Shown: positions 1 to 9,559, counted from the first letter of the stretch. The stretch: 64,000 nt of DNA from Streptomyces sp. NBC_01304 (GCF_035975855.1 NZ_CP109055.1:124001-188000), one strand, 5' to 3'. Notes: generated from the sequence alone by a model not told the origin. A program made the numbers and translations.

Positions 1-376
1 CGTACTCGGTCAGTTCGTCAGGGGTCCCGGCGAATGCCGGCCCGCAAGACGGCGGCAGTCTCTCGATCACCATGTCCAGCGCCTCATCGAGGGTGTCGGC
101 CCAGCCGACGAACTCCGTGCGTGAGGGGCCGCATACAGCCCACCGTCCGACTTTGGCCGGGGCGACGTAGGGGATGTCCCAGGTCCAGCGCTGCTCAGTG
201 CAGCGAGAGAAATGCAGCTCCCACATTCCCGACCACGGGTACAACTGCCGGAGCTCGGGACGCTCGTACGCGGCCTGCACCAGTTCCCGATCGACGTGAC
301 CGGAGGCCAGTTGCTCCTGCCATCGGGCTTCCACAATGTCCGCGGCTACTGACGGGTCCATGTCGCTGTTCGTCAT
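1..376 (-). CDS. DUF6193-like protein, 3' end outside window
   Basis: An open frame of 125 codons starts with ATG at 376 on the minus strand and runs without a stop off the left edge, so the C-terminus is missing. The visible protein has a mid-region reading PELRQLYPWSGMWELHFSR and later IERLPPSCGPAFAGTPDEL. This is the layout I associate with the actinomycete DUF6193 family, found near natural-product and contingency genes; its biochemical role is unknown. No membrane segment or signal peptide is visible. A plus-strand ORF over the same bases looks like a low-complexity shadow. The family call is from memory of family features, not a search. Confidence 0.6.
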   Translation of the reverse strand, partial: MTNSDMDPSVAADIVEARWQEQLASGHVDRELVQAAYERPELRQLYPWSGMWELHFSRCTEQRWTWDIPYVAPAKVGRWAVCGPSRTEFVGWADTLDEALDMVIERLPPSCGPAFAGTPDELTEY

Positions 377-475
377 GACGGAAGTCTGCCGGAGACTGGG
401 CTGTACAGCTTGAGGTCCGAGATGCCGAGTTTGCCGCGGAGAGAACATGATCTGGCCCCTCTCGGGGAGGAACGG

Positions 476-761
476 GTCCGAAGCGCGTGTCGGTGGCGTA
501 CGGGTAGAGCGCGAACGGGCTGCCGGGCCCCTGCAGCGCGTGATAGTCGGCGGCGACGGTGACGGTGTCCGGAGCCTCGGGGCTCGTGAACGCGTACAGA
601 TCGCTGCCGTCGATGGGCAGATCGGCCGCCGTGGACGGGGAGTCCACATGGCTGGCCGCACCGGCCCGGCCGGTGACCGGCCCGCCGAACCAGCCGGCCG
701 CGAGCACGGCGCAGGCGAGCGCCGTGCAGGCAGCGGGGTGGGAGACTTGACGAACTGTCAC
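476..761 (-). pseudogene. DUF4331 protein, N-terminal remnant
   Basis: Reading from GTG at 761, the first 35 residues form a signal-peptide-like segment (hydrophobic AACTALACAVLAAGWF, ending in an Ala-rich stretch). A DUF4331-like start follows: SHVDSPSTAADLPIDGSDLYAFTSP, then PDTVTVAADYHALQGP and YPYATDTRF. In intact members the domain continues for several hundred residues after the 'DTR(Y/F)' motif. Here similarity ends near base 476 and the frame runs on as unrelated sequence over the DUF6193 gene. I therefore call it a truncated remnant. Intact members are secreted proteins of unknown function. Confidence 0.55.
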
Positions 762-993
762 GGCAGGAACCTCTCGGTGCTGCCCCGCCTGGCGCCGGGC
801 GTCAAGCCCCGCTGCACGCCACCGAGTGCGACCGCGCCAACGGAGCTATGCCGAGCGGGGCACTGCCCGTGCCTCTTCGATCTTGACGGTGGGGCTGGTG
901 GGCTGCGGCATGACGGCGCCGACGTCATGAAGGCCGGCCAAGTCTGCGATGGTGGGCAGATCTTCCGGTTGTCCATGCTCACGCACCCAGTCG

Positions 994-1995
994 CTAACGT
1001 CCTTGGGGACTGCCCTTACGGCAGAGCCCGTCGCCCAACTCGCTCCTGCCGTAACGCACGCTGCGACCGGCCCGGGCCCGCACCACAAGCCCCGCCTCGT
1101 ACAACACGGACAGGTGCTGGCTGACCGCGCCCGGTGTGACGCCGAGCCGGTGCGCGAGTTCCGTGGTGGAGGCGGGTTCGGCAAGCAGCAGCAGGATCCG
1201 GGCGCGCGGAGCACCGAGCAGCCGGGCCAGCGCATGCTCGGCGACCGGGGGCGGAGCCTCGCCAAGCTGGGCGCGGCCACGTGCCGGGTAGAAGAGGGCG
1301 GGCGGCAGCTGAGGGGTGCACAGCGGCTGGGCGCCGCGGGCGAAGAGCGTCGGGGTGAGAACCATTCCTCGTCCCGCGACGGTGACCTGCTCGCGCCACC
1401 AACCGCGCTTGCCGTGTGGGGAGATCAGGCGCAGTACCGCCTGGTCACCGTCCCAGGCGAGGCGTGGGTCGATCCCGGTGAAGAGCGCCTCGGCGCCTTC
1501 CTCCGCCAGGACCCTGCCCCGGTGTGCGAGGTCTCCCTCGAAGACCGATTGTGCGCGCGGCCACCAGGCGTCCGCGAGGCAGTCGGTCCAGTACGACTCC
1601 AGGGCGTCGGCGATTCGGGCGAGGAGCCGGTCCGGGTCGCCTGCGAGGACGGCGGGCAGCGGTTCGCCGTCGCCGTACGCATCGCACAGCCCTGACGTCA
1701 CGACAGCGGCCCCGGTGGCGCGCAGCAGCCGCAGTTCCTCCGCAAACGTGGGCCGCGCGCGGCTCGGACGCGGCGTCAGGAAGTCAGGAATCCACAACCG
1801 CCCGGTGACCATGGCGTCGAGGATCTCCACGTCCTGACGACCGTAGGCGGCGCGCATTCTCCGCAGCCAGGGCCGCTGGAACGGATAACGCACCGGATCA
1901 CGCCAGGCCCGCAGCGAGAACGCGGCCTCCTGGAGCGGCGAGTACGCGAACGAGGTGCGGGCCAGGTCACCGACGCCGAACAGGAACTCGATCAT
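994..1995 (-). CDS. ArsR-type HTH regulator with N-terminal DUF5937-like domain
   Basis: A 333-residue protein starting at ATG 1995. The N-terminal two thirds (about residues 1-240) match the DUF5937 type common in actinomycete regulators: MIEFLFGVGDLARTSFAYSP, then RQDVEILDAM and IPDFLTPRP. The C-terminus (about 250-325) is an ArsR winged helix: ARILLLLAEPASTTELAHRL, then GVTPGAVSQHLSVLYEAGLV. No ArsR-type metal cysteines are evident, so it is probably not a metal sensor. It is divergent from the MFS exporter with only 19 bases between the annotated starts. I infer that it controls that transporter and probably itself. Confidence 0.85.
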   Translation of the reverse strand: MIEFLFGVGDLARTSFAYSPLQEAAFSLRAWRDPVRYPFQRPWLRRMRAAYGRQDVEILDAMVTGRLWIPDFLTPRPSRARPTFAEELRLLRATGAAVVTSGLCDAYGDGEPLPAVLAGDPDRLLARIADALESYWTDCLADAWWPRAQSVFEGDLAHRGRVLAEEGAEALFTGIDPRLAWDGDQAVLRLISPHGKRGWWREQVTVAGRGMVLTPTLFARGAQPLCTPQLPPALFYPARGRAQLGEAPPPVAEHALARLLGAPRARILLLLAEPASTTELAHRLGVTPGAVSQHLSVLYEAGLVVRARAGRSVRYGRSELGDGLCRKGSPQGR

Positions 1996-2012
1996 TTAGC
2001 GGAACAGTAAAT
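1994..2012. promoter_or_regulatory. Candidate operator between arsR-type gene and MFS gene
   Basis: The 19-base gap between the divergent starts holds the dyad ATTTA-N9-TAAAT (1994-1998 and 2008-2012) in an otherwise GC-rich area. This position suits an operator for the divergent ArsR-type regulator. The space is too small for two conventional promoters. The MFS start may therefore lie further in (GTG at 2051), or the transcripts may be leaderless. Confidence 0.4.
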
Positions 2013-2014
2013 CA

Positions 2015-3385
2015 ATGCCGTACGCGACGGCAGTGCCCTGGGATGTGTCCGTGACCACCACACCTGCCCCCGCACCGCAGACGGCCGCACCTCACGCCAC
2101 CCGCCCCGCCCGCTTCGCCAGATTGGTCCCCGCCGGCCCGGTGCTGCGCCGCCTCTCCCTCCTCACCCTCCTCAACGCCTTCGGCCGCGGCCTCGTCTTC
2201 CCCCTCATGGTCCTGTACTTCACGCGCATCGTGGGCCTGTCCACCACCTCGGTCGGCATCGGCCTGACCGTCGCCGGACTGTGCGGCCTCTTCGCGGGAG
2301 TGGTCGCCGGCCGCCTCTCGGACCGGTACGGCAGCCGCCCCGTGCTGACTGCCCTCTGGCTGGGCTGCGGCATCGTGATGGCCTCGTACACGCTGATCGA
2401 CTCCTACGTCGGCTTCCTCCTCTCGGTGATTTGCTTCGCGGTGGTCAACCAATCGAGCTCCGGCGTGCGCAGCGCGCTGTACGCGGAGGTGATGGAGCCT
2501 GCGACGCGCGGCGAGGGCCGGGCCCATCTCCGTATGGTGACCAATGTGGCGATGGGCCTCGGCGGTGCACTGGGAATGCTGGCGCTGCAGGCCGACACCC
2601 GCGGCGCGTACACGATGCTGCTGCTGGCCAACGCGGCCTGTTTCGCAGGGGCGGCGCTCCTGGTGTGGCGGCTGCCGGTCCGCCGCACGGTGGCACAGTG
2701 CGTCGCGGAGTCGGACGCGCCGGTGAGCAGCTGGCGGGCCGTCCGCGACCTCCCCTTCCTCACGGTGACCGTCCTCAACGGCATCCTGGTCCTCCAGCAC
2801 AGCCTCCTGGAGATCGGCCTCCCGCTCTGGATCTCGCAGAACACCGATGCTCCACGCTGGGCGGTCGCACTGATCGCGGTCCTCAACTGCGCGCTGGCGG
2901 CCCTCCTCCTGCAGACCCGCATCACCCGCTCCGTCGACGACCTGCCGCGCGCCGTCCGCGCGATGGGCCGCTCAGGCCTCCTCCTCGGCCTGGCCTGCCT
3001 CGCCTTCGCCCTGACCGCCGGCCTCTCCCCGTTGTGGGCGGTCGTCGTCCTCGTCGTCGGTGCGGTGATCCAGGTCTTCGCCGAAGTCCTCTCGGCAGCC
3101 GGCGGCTGGACCCTCGGCTATGCCCTCGCCGACGCCCGCGCCCAGGGCGTCTATCAGGGCGTCTACTACTCCGGCTTCTCCGCCGCGACGATGGCCGGCC
3201 CCGCTCTGATCACGCTCACCGCCATCGAACACGGCACCGCGGGCTGGATCGCCCTCGCGATCCTCTTCGGCGCCGCAGGCCTCGGCTTCGCTCCCGCGGT
3301 CCGCTGGGCCCGCCGCGACGGCGACTGGCGCGGCGAACCGGGCTACCAATCTCCGGGGACCGCCGGCGGGGCTGGTCGGCCGTGA
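2015..3385 (+). CDS. MFS transporter
   Basis: A 456-residue polytopic protein with about 12 hydrophobic segments. The MFS signature between segments 2 and 3 is visible as GRLSDRYGSRPV. The first 40 residues are Ala/Pro-rich and hydrophilic, and an in-frame GTG at 2051 is an alternative start that would leave room for a promoter. The protein ends with a short basic/Gly-rich tail. Divergent orientation with a DUF5937/ArsR regulator suggests a drug or metabolite exporter under local repression. The substrate cannot be told from sequence. Confidence 0.85.
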   Translation: MPYATAVPWDVSVTTTPAPAPQTAAPHATRPARFARLVPAGPVLRRLSLLTLLNAFGRGLVFPLMVLYFTRIVGLSTTSVGIGLTVAGLCGLFAGVVAGRLSDRYGSRPVLTALWLGCGIVMASYTLIDSYVGFLLSVICFAVVNQSSSGVRSALYAEVMEPATRGEGRAHLRMVTNVAMGLGGALGMLALQADTRGAYTMLLLANAACFAGAALLVWRLPVRRTVAQCVAESDAPVSSWRAVRDLPFLTVTVLNGILVLQHSLLEIGLPLWISQNTDAPRWAVALIAVLNCALAALLLQTRITRSVDDLPRAVRAMGRSGLLLGLACLAFALTAGLSPLWAVVVLVVGAVIQVFAEVLSAAGGWTLGYALADARAQGVYQGVYYSGFSAATMAGPALITLTAIEHGTAGWIALAILFGAAGLGFAPAVRWARRDGDWRGEPGYQSPGTAGGAGRP

Positions 3386-3556
3386 CAGGTGAACGCGGCA
3401 GAGCCGCAGCCCGGGCCTGCTTCGCCAATGCCGCCCAGCGCATCCTGGAGTTCGGCGGGTGAAACCTCGGGGCACCGAGGCCCGCGGCATGCCACCAGAG
3501 CTTGAGCCGGCCGGGGCTGGAGAGCCGGTCCCGGGGAGCCGCGCCGGACCAGTCGC

Positions 3557-5359
3557 TCAGCGCACCCGGAAGACCGGTCCGCGTGGGGTGAACGGCAGTC
3601 CCGCGCCCTCCGGGATCAGGTAGGCGTGCTCGCGGCGTACCCTGAGTACGTCGCACCAGCCGTCGGTGATCACCAGGACGGGGGCGGCCGGCGGGAAGTC
3701 GTCGGCCCGCTGCAGCAGGTCGATGCCGGGTTGCAGGACCGTGCCGCCGCGTCCCCTGACGCGTACCCGCCCGGCGATCTCCGTCGGCGCCAGGAACCCG
3801 GCGTCGTAGGCGGCGGCATCGCAGAACACCACGCGGGCGGCCGGCACGTCGCGGGCCTCGGCGTAGGAGGCGATCGCACCCAGTGCCTTGGCGAGCAGCG
3901 GGCCGGACATCGAGCCCGAGGTGTCCAGGACGACGCCGAAGGTGCAGCGGGCGACTTCCTCGGGTGGGAAGTAGCGGCCCGCGCGGGGGATGTCGGGGGT
4001 CGATGCTTGGCGCCGGGCGGGCCGGGAGTAGCTGCGCACCGGCTCGGGCCGGGGCACGAACTCGTCGAACCAGCGGGCCAGTTGGGCATCCCACGGGACG
4101 GGTGGGTGGGCGAGTGCGCGAATCTCCTGGACCAGTCCGGCCGGTAGCAGGCCGCGCTGTCGGTCGGTGTGCAGCTGGTGGCCCTGGACGAGGGCGCGCC
4201 GGTAGAACTCGTCGAGGTCGGCGGGGTCGGCGGTCCGGCCGGGCAGTGGTTCGCCCAGGATGTCGCCGGTGCCCTTGCCGCGCAGGGTCGCCAGGCGTCG
4301 GCCACGCCTCAGTCCGGTGGCGATCCGGTCGTACACCTCCTCGGTCGACAGGCCCTTCAACTCGGCGTCGTACAGCAGCCCTTCGGGCATCGCGCCGACG
4401 TTCATCTCGACCAGCCAGCCGTTGATGACGTAGTCGGCGGCGACGTTGAAGAGGTAGTGGTCGCGGGCGCCGCGGCGCCCGCCGTGGCGCAAGGCGGCGT
4501 GCAGCATCTCGTGGGCGAGGATGAACTGCCACTCCTCGTCCGTGAACCGCTTGAGCGGGTTGATGTAGATCTCGCCGGCGCCTGCGTCCACGGCGGCCAC
4601 GGAGATGTCGTGCACGCGGGCGAGTTCGGCGTCGGCGACGACGGTCAGTCCGGCCGCGAGGCCGCCGAGCAGCGGGTAGGACGAGACGAACCAGTTCAGG
4701 GCGCGGTCCCAGGGACGCTGGGCGACGCGTTCGCCGGTGAGCCGGTCTCGGCGGCCGCCCGCGACGTCCATCGCGGCGGAGACCGTCCGGGTCAGGGCGT
4801 AGGCGAAGGCGAGTTGCCGGTCGGGCAGGGTGGTGTCCCAGTGCGGCCAGGGGACCAGCAGCTGGTCGGGTTCGCCGTCCGCGGTGCCGCCCCGCTCGTA
4901 GCCGGCCGGGATGCCGGCCTTGCGCCAGCGGGCGGCGAGCTGGTCCTCGTCGCCGTCGGGGTAGCTCTCGGGGAGGTGGTCGGGGGCGGTGCCGATGGGG
5001 AAGGTGGCGAGGAAGCGGTTGACGACGGTGCAGCGGGCGGCGAGGTCGAAGCGGTCGGGCTGGTCGCGGGGCTCCTTGGCGGCGGGCAGATGGCCGAAGC
5101 CGAGGTGGAGGAGGGCGTGGGCGAGCGCCCAGGCCCACTCGCCGGGTTCGGCGCGGCGGGTGGGGTGGACGTGCACCCGCCCGTTGGAGTCTGCCCGGAC
5201 GAGGCCCTGGCCGGGGGCGTCGGCGTTTCCTTTGGTGCGGACGAAGTTGGCATCGACGGCGGCGAGGGCGGGGTTGCGGCGCACCAGGTCAGCGCCGGCG
5301 GCGAAGGCCTCGGCGGCCGGGTCGGGGCGCTCCGCGCCCTGCTTGCGGGACCGGCTCAA
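3557..5359 (-). CDS. VWA-like putative metallopeptidase (DUF2201 type)
   Basis: A 600-residue cytosolic protein. The N-terminal and central part carries a zinc-peptidase-like motif, AHEMLHAALRHGG (HEMLH, about residue 280), in the DUF2201 arrangement. The C-terminal part (about 470-595) is a von Willebrand A-like domain with a MIDAS motif, VVLDTSGSMSG. The start ATG at 5359 overlaps the stop of the upstream AAA+ ATPase gene by 4 bases, so the two are almost certainly translated together. Such MoxR-VWA pairs are thought to act as chaperone-like complexes that remodel or insert cofactors into client proteins. The client here is unknown. Confidence 0.85.
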   Translation of the reverse strand: MSRSRKQGAERPDPAAEAFAAGADLVRRNPALAAVDANFVRTKGNADAPGQGLVRADSNGRVHVHPTRRAEPGEWAWALAHALLHLGFGHLPAAKEPRDQPDRFDLAARCTVVNRFLATFPIGTAPDHLPESYPDGDEDQLAARWRKAGIPAGYERGGTADGEPDQLLVPWPHWDTTLPDRQLAFAYALTRTVSAAMDVAGGRRDRLTGERVAQRPWDRALNWFVSSYPLLGGLAAGLTVVADAELARVHDISVAAVDAGAGEIYINPLKRFTDEEWQFILAHEMLHAALRHGGRRGARDHYLFNVAADYVINGWLVEMNVGAMPEGLLYDAELKGLSTEEVYDRIATGLRRGRRLATLRGKGTGDILGEPLPGRTADPADLDEFYRRALVQGHQLHTDRQRGLLPAGLVQEIRALAHPPVPWDAQLARWFDEFVPRPEPVRSYSRPARRQASTPDIPRAGRYFPPEEVARCTFGVVLDTSGSMSGPLLAKALGAIASYAEARDVPAARVVFCDAAAYDAGFLAPTEIAGRVRVRGRGGTVLQPGIDLLQRADDFPPAAPVLVITDGWCDVLRVRREHAYLIPEGAGLPFTPRGPVFRVR

Positions 5360-6417
5360 CGGCGGGCCTCGACCAGGCGCGGCATGTCGCGGGCGGCTTC
5401 CACCAGGAACCAGGCGGGCAGCACCGGGTTGCCGTCGGCGTCCTCGGCGATGACGGTCTGGGCGACCTCGACGGAGATCTCGGCGAGCTGGACGAGGAGC
5501 GACTTGGCGCGGTAGGAGGTCTCGCGCACGGCGGCCGAGGCGTGCTCGCGCCGGGCCGGCAGCTCCTTGACGAGCCGTCCCCGGAATGCCTCGGCGAGGT
5601 AGTAGAGCAGGTCGCGGTCCTCGATGCGGCGGGGCCAGGAGGCGTCACCCTTGATGATCGCCTCGATGCCGTAGGTGTGCCGCACGATCTTGGCGTACCC
5701 GCAGAAGGAGACGGCGTGGGCGGGGGTCAGCGTCCCGTGCGCCACGATCTTCAGCGTCTCCTCGTCCAGCGCAGGACCGAAGGAGTGCAGCGCGTCGGAG
5801 AGCATGTGCCAGGAGCGGGGCGTGGAGAACGGCTCCTCGGTCTTGGGCGGCTGCGACCACAGGTGGTCGGGCCGGTCGGCGAGGTAGTCCACCACCCAGG
5901 GGTGGATGCCGTTCTCGCCCGCCCACACCAGCCAGTCGGTGGCGGAGGCCCGCAGGTGGACGTGGGTGAGGCGGTTGACGAGCGCGGAGGCGATGGGGCG
6001 TGCCAGGGCGTTGTCGGTGGCGCGGTTGCCGGCGCCGATCACGATCGAGCCTGCCGGGAGCTCGTAGTTGCCGATCCGGCGGTCGAGGATGAGCGAGTAG
6101 AACGCCTTCTGCACATCCGGGGTCGCGGCGTTCAGCTCGTCCAGGAAGAGGCAGTACGGCTCGTCGCGGGCGATCGCCTCCGGCGGGCAGAACACGGAGC
6201 GGCCGTCGCGGATCTGCGGCACGCCGATGAGGTCCTCAGGGGCGAGCTGAGTACCCAGCAGGCTCACGCACTCCAGCCCCAGGGAGTCGGCGAACTTCCT
6301 TACCAGGGAGGACTTCCCGATGCCGGGGGCGCCCCAGAGGAAGACCGGGCGGACTGTGGCGAGGCCCAGGAGGAGCTCCGGGATCTGGGCGGGAGTGACG
6401 GTTACTGCGGCTTGCAA
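5356..6417 (-). CDS. MoxR-type AAA+ ATPase
   Basis: The protein has Walker A WGAPGIGKSSLV (about residues 27-38), Walker B CLFLDELN (about 92), and a sensor-like IVIGAGNRATDN, followed by the small helical lid domain. I chose the TTG start at 6417 (353 residues) because GAAGGAG sits about 8 bases upstream and conserved sequence begins there. The frame stays open to 6699, but that 94-residue extension is low-complexity and Arg/Pro-rich. The gene overlaps the downstream VWA-metallopeptidase gene by 4 bases, the classic MoxR/VWA pairing in which the ATPase drives remodelling of a target bound through the VWA partner. Confidence 0.88.
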   Translation of the reverse strand: MQAAVTVTPAQIPELLLGLATVRPVFLWGAPGIGKSSLVRKFADSLGLECVSLLGTQLAPEDLIGVPQIRDGRSVFCPPEAIARDEPYCLFLDELNAATPDVQKAFYSLILDRRIGNYELPAGSIVIGAGNRATDNALARPIASALVNRLTHVHLRASATDWLVWAGENGIHPWVVDYLADRPDHLWSQPPKTEEPFSTPRSWHMLSDALHSFGPALDEETLKIVAHGTLTPAHAVSFCGYAKIVRHTYGIEAIIKGDASWPRRIEDRDLLYYLAEAFRGRLVKELPARREHASAAVRETSYRAKSLLVQLAEISVEVAQTVIAEDADGNPVLPAWFLVEAARDMPRLVEARR

Positions 6418-6762
6418 GCGGTGGGCTCCTTCGAGGGGGATGTCCTGTTCGCCCAGTGTGCGGGGCTGGTGGGGACGGTCGCACCTGATTTTCCCTGCTC
6501 TGGCGATGCCTCGCCCCGCCGGCCAAGCTCCGCCGTCGAGGTCGGCTGCGTGCCTTCCTCCCGTGCGCGGCGTCGACGGGGCGGTACGTGCCCGCCTGCG
6601 CTGAGCACGCGAAGAGCCGCGCGGCCCAGAAGCCTGCGGCGGCGGCACCGATGACGGTGCCACGACCACCCCCCTTGCATGTTCTATGCCATACACCATA
6701 AGTTACCGAGAGGTAGCCCGTCTGGCGGGCCACCCTGTCGTCGGGAAGGCGGTGACGGGCAG

Positions 6763-7362
6763 GTGAGTCCGCGCAGGAGTGACAGCCGTGACCAGATGAT
6801 CCTCAGTGCCGCTGCCCTGCTGGGCGAGTACGGGACGAGCGCGACCAGCATCGACCGGGTGCTCGCCCACAGCGGCGCCCCCCGCGGCTCGGTCTACCAC
6901 CACTTTCCCGGCGGGCGCACACAGCTCATCGACGAGGCGGTGGCCTTGGCCGGGGACTTCGTCACGGGGCTCCTCGACGCCGCCGTGCGCGCCGACGACC
7001 CGGTGGACGCCATCGACGCGTTCTTCGTGCTGTGGCGCGACCGGATCACGGAGAGCGACTTTCGGGCCGGCTGCCCGATCGTGGCGGTGGCCGTGGAGTC
7101 CAATGACGACGCACCTCAACTCGCCCGCTCCGCCGCCGCGGTCTTCGCCCGCTGGCAAGAGATCCTCACGGCTCTGTTCGTCCGCCACGGCCTGACCGAA
7201 CAACGCAGCCGGAGGCTGGGCTCCTTCATCATCGCTGCGGTCGAAGGCGCAGTGATCATGTGCCGGGCCGAGCAGAGCACCGCCCCGATCGAGGCGGCCG
7301 CCGCCGAGATCCACGGTCTGCTCCTCCACACCCTCAACGACCGCCCCCAATCCCAGCCGTAG
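6763..7362 (+). CDS. TetR-family transcriptional regulator
   Basis: A 199-residue protein from GTG 6763. The N-terminal helix-turn-helix is typical of TetR: QMILSAAALLGEYGTSATSI, then VLAHSGAPRGSVYHHFPGG. The C-terminal ligand domain resembles the LmrA/YxaF subgroup (FRAGCPIVAVAVE). The ORF stays open to 6679, but the extra 28 residues lack family character. The gene is followed at 35 bases by an enoyl-CoA hydratase-like gene and then a thioesterase. I infer that it regulates this small acyl-CoA operon and probably itself. Confidence 0.85.
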   Translation: MSPRRSDSRDQMILSAAALLGEYGTSATSIDRVLAHSGAPRGSVYHHFPGGRTQLIDEAVALAGDFVTGLLDAAVRADDPVDAIDAFFVLWRDRITESDFRAGCPIVAVAVESNDDAPQLARSAAAVFARWQEILTALFVRHGLTEQRSRRLGSFIIAAVEGAVIMCRAEQSTAPIEAAAAEIHGLLLHTLNDRPQSQP

Positions 7363-7397
7363 CCGCCAGCCGCCCCACACACTCCGAAGGAATCGCC

Positions 7398-8069
7398 ATG
7401 CCCTCGCTCGACCGGCACGACAACGTCTTCGTCCTTCACCTCGGGGACGGAGAAAACCGCTTCCACCCCGACTGGCTCACCGCCGTCAGCGCCGCGCTCC
7501 ACGAGGTGGAGAAGACGGAAGGCCCCCGCGCCCTGGTCACCGCCGCCACCGGCAAGTTCTACTCCAACGGTCTCGACCTGGACTGGCTGTTGGCCCATGG
7601 CGACCAGCACCAGGACTACGTCGCCTCCGTCCACGAGCTCTTCGCGCGGATGCTGTCCCTGCCGGTCATCACGGTGGCCGCACTGCAGGGGCACACGTTC
7701 GCCGCTGGTGCGATGTTCTCCCTCGCACACGATTTCCGTGTCATGCGCGCCGATCGCGGCTACTGGTGCCTGCCCGAAGCGGACATCAACATCCCCTTCA
7801 CCCCAGGCATGTCCACCCTCATCCAGTCCCGGCTGGCGCCGCAGACCGCACACGAGGCCATGCTCACCGCCCGCCGCTACGGAGGCACCGACGCCGCGTC
7901 CACCGGCATCGTCGACCGGGCCGTCCCCGAGGACGCCGTGCTCTCCACCGCCATCGCACTCGCCCAGTCACAGGTCAACAAGGCCGGCGACACCCTGGCC
8001 ACCATCAAGGCCCGCATGTACACCCCGGCCCTCACCGCCCTGCGCGACACCACCAACCCGCTCGGCTGA
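7398..8069 (+). CDS. Enoyl-CoA hydratase/isomerase family protein
   Basis: A 223-residue crotonase-fold protein starting at ATG 7398 behind a GAAGGA ribosome site. Family landmarks are visible: the first oxyanion-hole region (ATGKFYSNGLDLDWL) and the second (LQGHTFAAGAMFSLAHDFRVMRADRGYWCLPE). It is shorter than classical hydratases (about 260) and lacks an obvious pair of catalytic glutamates in the usual motif, so isomerase or other crotonase chemistry is possible. It lies between a TetR regulator and a PaaI-type thioesterase, suggesting breakdown or modification of an acyl-CoA. Confidence 0.8.
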   Translation: MPSLDRHDNVFVLHLGDGENRFHPDWLTAVSAALHEVEKTEGPRALVTAATGKFYSNGLDLDWLLAHGDQHQDYVASVHELFARMLSLPVITVAALQGHTFAAGAMFSLAHDFRVMRADRGYWCLPEADINIPFTPGMSTLIQSRLAPQTAHEAMLTARRYGGTDAASTGIVDRAVPEDAVLSTAIALAQSQVNKAGDTLATIKARMYTPALTALRDTTNPLG

Positions 8070-8138
8070 CCAGCACCCCACCCACCACACCGCAGCCCCT
8101 CCCGGCGGCGCCACCAGCTGCATCCAAGGAGCACGACC

Positions 8139-8582
8139 GTGACCACCACCGACCCCACCACCATGACCGGCCTGGAACTGATGCGCTGGGTGCAGACCGA
8201 ACGCCCCACCGACATCCCTTCCATCGGCCGCCTCCTCGGCATGCGCTTCGACGAGGTCGACCACGGCCGCATCGTCATCTCCCTCGACACCCGCCCCGAC
8301 TTCGCCAACCCCCTGGGCACCGTCCACGGCGGCATCGCCGCCACCCTCCTCGACTCCGTCATGGGCTGCGCCGTCCACACCACCCTCCCCGCGGGCACCG
8401 GCTACACCACCCTCGAACTCAAGGTCAACTACATCCGCGCCGCCCGCACCGAAGGACAGACACTCACCGCCGAGGGCACCGTGATCCATGCAGGCCGCCG
8501 CACCGCCACCGCCGAGGGCAAGGTGCTGGACGACCAGGGCAAACTGATCGCCCACGCCACCACAACCTGCATGATCCTCTAA
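8139..8582 (+). CDS. PaaI-type hot-dog thioesterase
   Basis: A 147-residue single hot-dog domain from GTG 8139, with AAGGAG just upstream. The signature region PLGTVHGGIAATLLDSVMGC carries the HGG motif that shapes the active site in the PaaI/YdiI group. A second block, YTTLELKVNYIRAA, is the usual dimer strand. The likely reaction is hydrolysis of a CoA thioester in the cytosol. It is the last gene of the TetR-hydratase-thioesterase operon and probably releases the acid formed by the preceding crotonase. Confidence 0.85.
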   Translation: MTTTDPTTMTGLELMRWVQTERPTDIPSIGRLLGMRFDEVDHGRIVISLDTRPDFANPLGTVHGGIAATLLDSVMGCAVHTTLPAGTGYTTLELKVNYIRAARTEGQTLTAEGTVIHAGRRTATAEGKVLDDQGKLIAHATTTCMIL

Positions 8583-9205
8583 ACGCGGCCAAGACCGTGC
8601 GGCAGACACTGGCGTCGGCCAGGAGGTCATCACCGAGACCATCCGCAGCCTTCCAGCCGCCCAGATGACGTTCGAGGCCGCCCGGGCGAACCAGCACAGC
8701 GGGAACTACCCAGTGCTGCTTGACGAGATCGGGTCGGCGTGCGCCCGGCCCACGTGGAAGCAGGCAGACCTCCGTCCCGCCGTGAGTGCCTCCCGGCCCG
8801 AGAGCGGGCCACCATCGCCGACCACCGCCGGGGACACGCTCATCCCCGGCATGTCATGCCCGGCGGCCACCTCGTCCTCCTGCAACATCTGCAGCACCGC
8901 TCGCTCAGCCGGTGGAATGCCTCAACATGCCCCTCACCGCAAAGGGCTGCCGACGCGACAGGCGAGGCGCTCGGGGCGCGTGCTCGTGGCGCAGGGCGGC
9001 CGGCGCGCCCTCACGCCACATGGCCGAAAGCTCCGTGAACCACGGCGCGTTCCGCCCCCGGTCTCCCGGCAGCGGCACGTGCGAAGACGTCAGGTCAGCA
9101 GATCAAAGCGATGCAGATCGAACGCCGCTGTGACGGCCTGGCCTGCTACATCGTCACAGGGGACGTGTTCCTGGCAGGCCGCATGTCCTGTCTATGCTCC
9201 CCCTC
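8583..9205 (+). other. Non-coding or decayed stretch
   Basis: About 620 bases without a convincing gene. One short plus-strand frame near 8600-8750 reads VGQEVITETIRSLPAAQMTF and then drifts into low-complexity sequence. It may be a decayed fragment, but I cannot assign a family. Confidence 0.4.
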
Positions 9206-9559
9206 ATGGCACTGGAATGGGAACAGATCATCGTCGACTCCGCCGAGCCCGTCGCCCTCGGGCGCTGGTGGGCCGAGGCTCTCGGCTGGGTAGTGGTCGA
9301 CGAATCAGAGGAGATCATCGAGATCCGGCCCGAGCCGGACCGGATGCCGGGGCTGCTCTTCGTGCCTGTCCCCGACGGCAAGACATCGAAGAACCGGCTC
9401 CACCCCGACTTCCGCCCCGACGACCAGGAGGCCGAGGTCACCCGGCTCCTCTCCCTCGGTGCCCGGCGCGTCGACCCCGTGCAGGACGAGCAGCACTGGG
9501 TGACCCTCCTCGACCCGGAGGGCAACGAGTTCTGTGTTTTGGGTGAGCGGAAGAGCTGA
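9206..9559 (+). CDS. VOC-superfamily (glyoxalase-like) protein
   Basis: A 117-residue protein; ATG 9206 is preferred over 9194 because the domain starts at MALEWEQIIVD. It matches the glyoxalase-like layout of actinomycete VOC proteins: ALGRWWAEALGWVVVDE, then KTSKNRLHPDFRPDD, and the closing LLDPEGNEFCVL. The KNRLH(P/L)D and DPEGNEFC motifs also occur in the second VOC protein of this window (57135-57569), so both belong to the same subgroup. The substrate is unknown. Possible roles include resistance or small-molecule isomerisation. Confidence 0.82.
   Translation: MALEWEQIIVDSAEPVALGRWWAEALGWVVVDESEEIIEIRPEPDRMPGLLFVPVPDGKTSKNRLHPDFRPDDQEAEVTRLLSLGARRVDPVQDEQHWVTLLDPEGNEFCVLGERKS

Noticed and set aside
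846..990. Minus-strand tail reading VSDWVREHGQPEDLPTIADL and ending VKIEEARAVPRSA, overlapping the end of the ArsR-type gene
   Set aside because: It looks somewhat protein-like, but the only in-frame start gives about 43 residues with no ribosome site and no family recognised.
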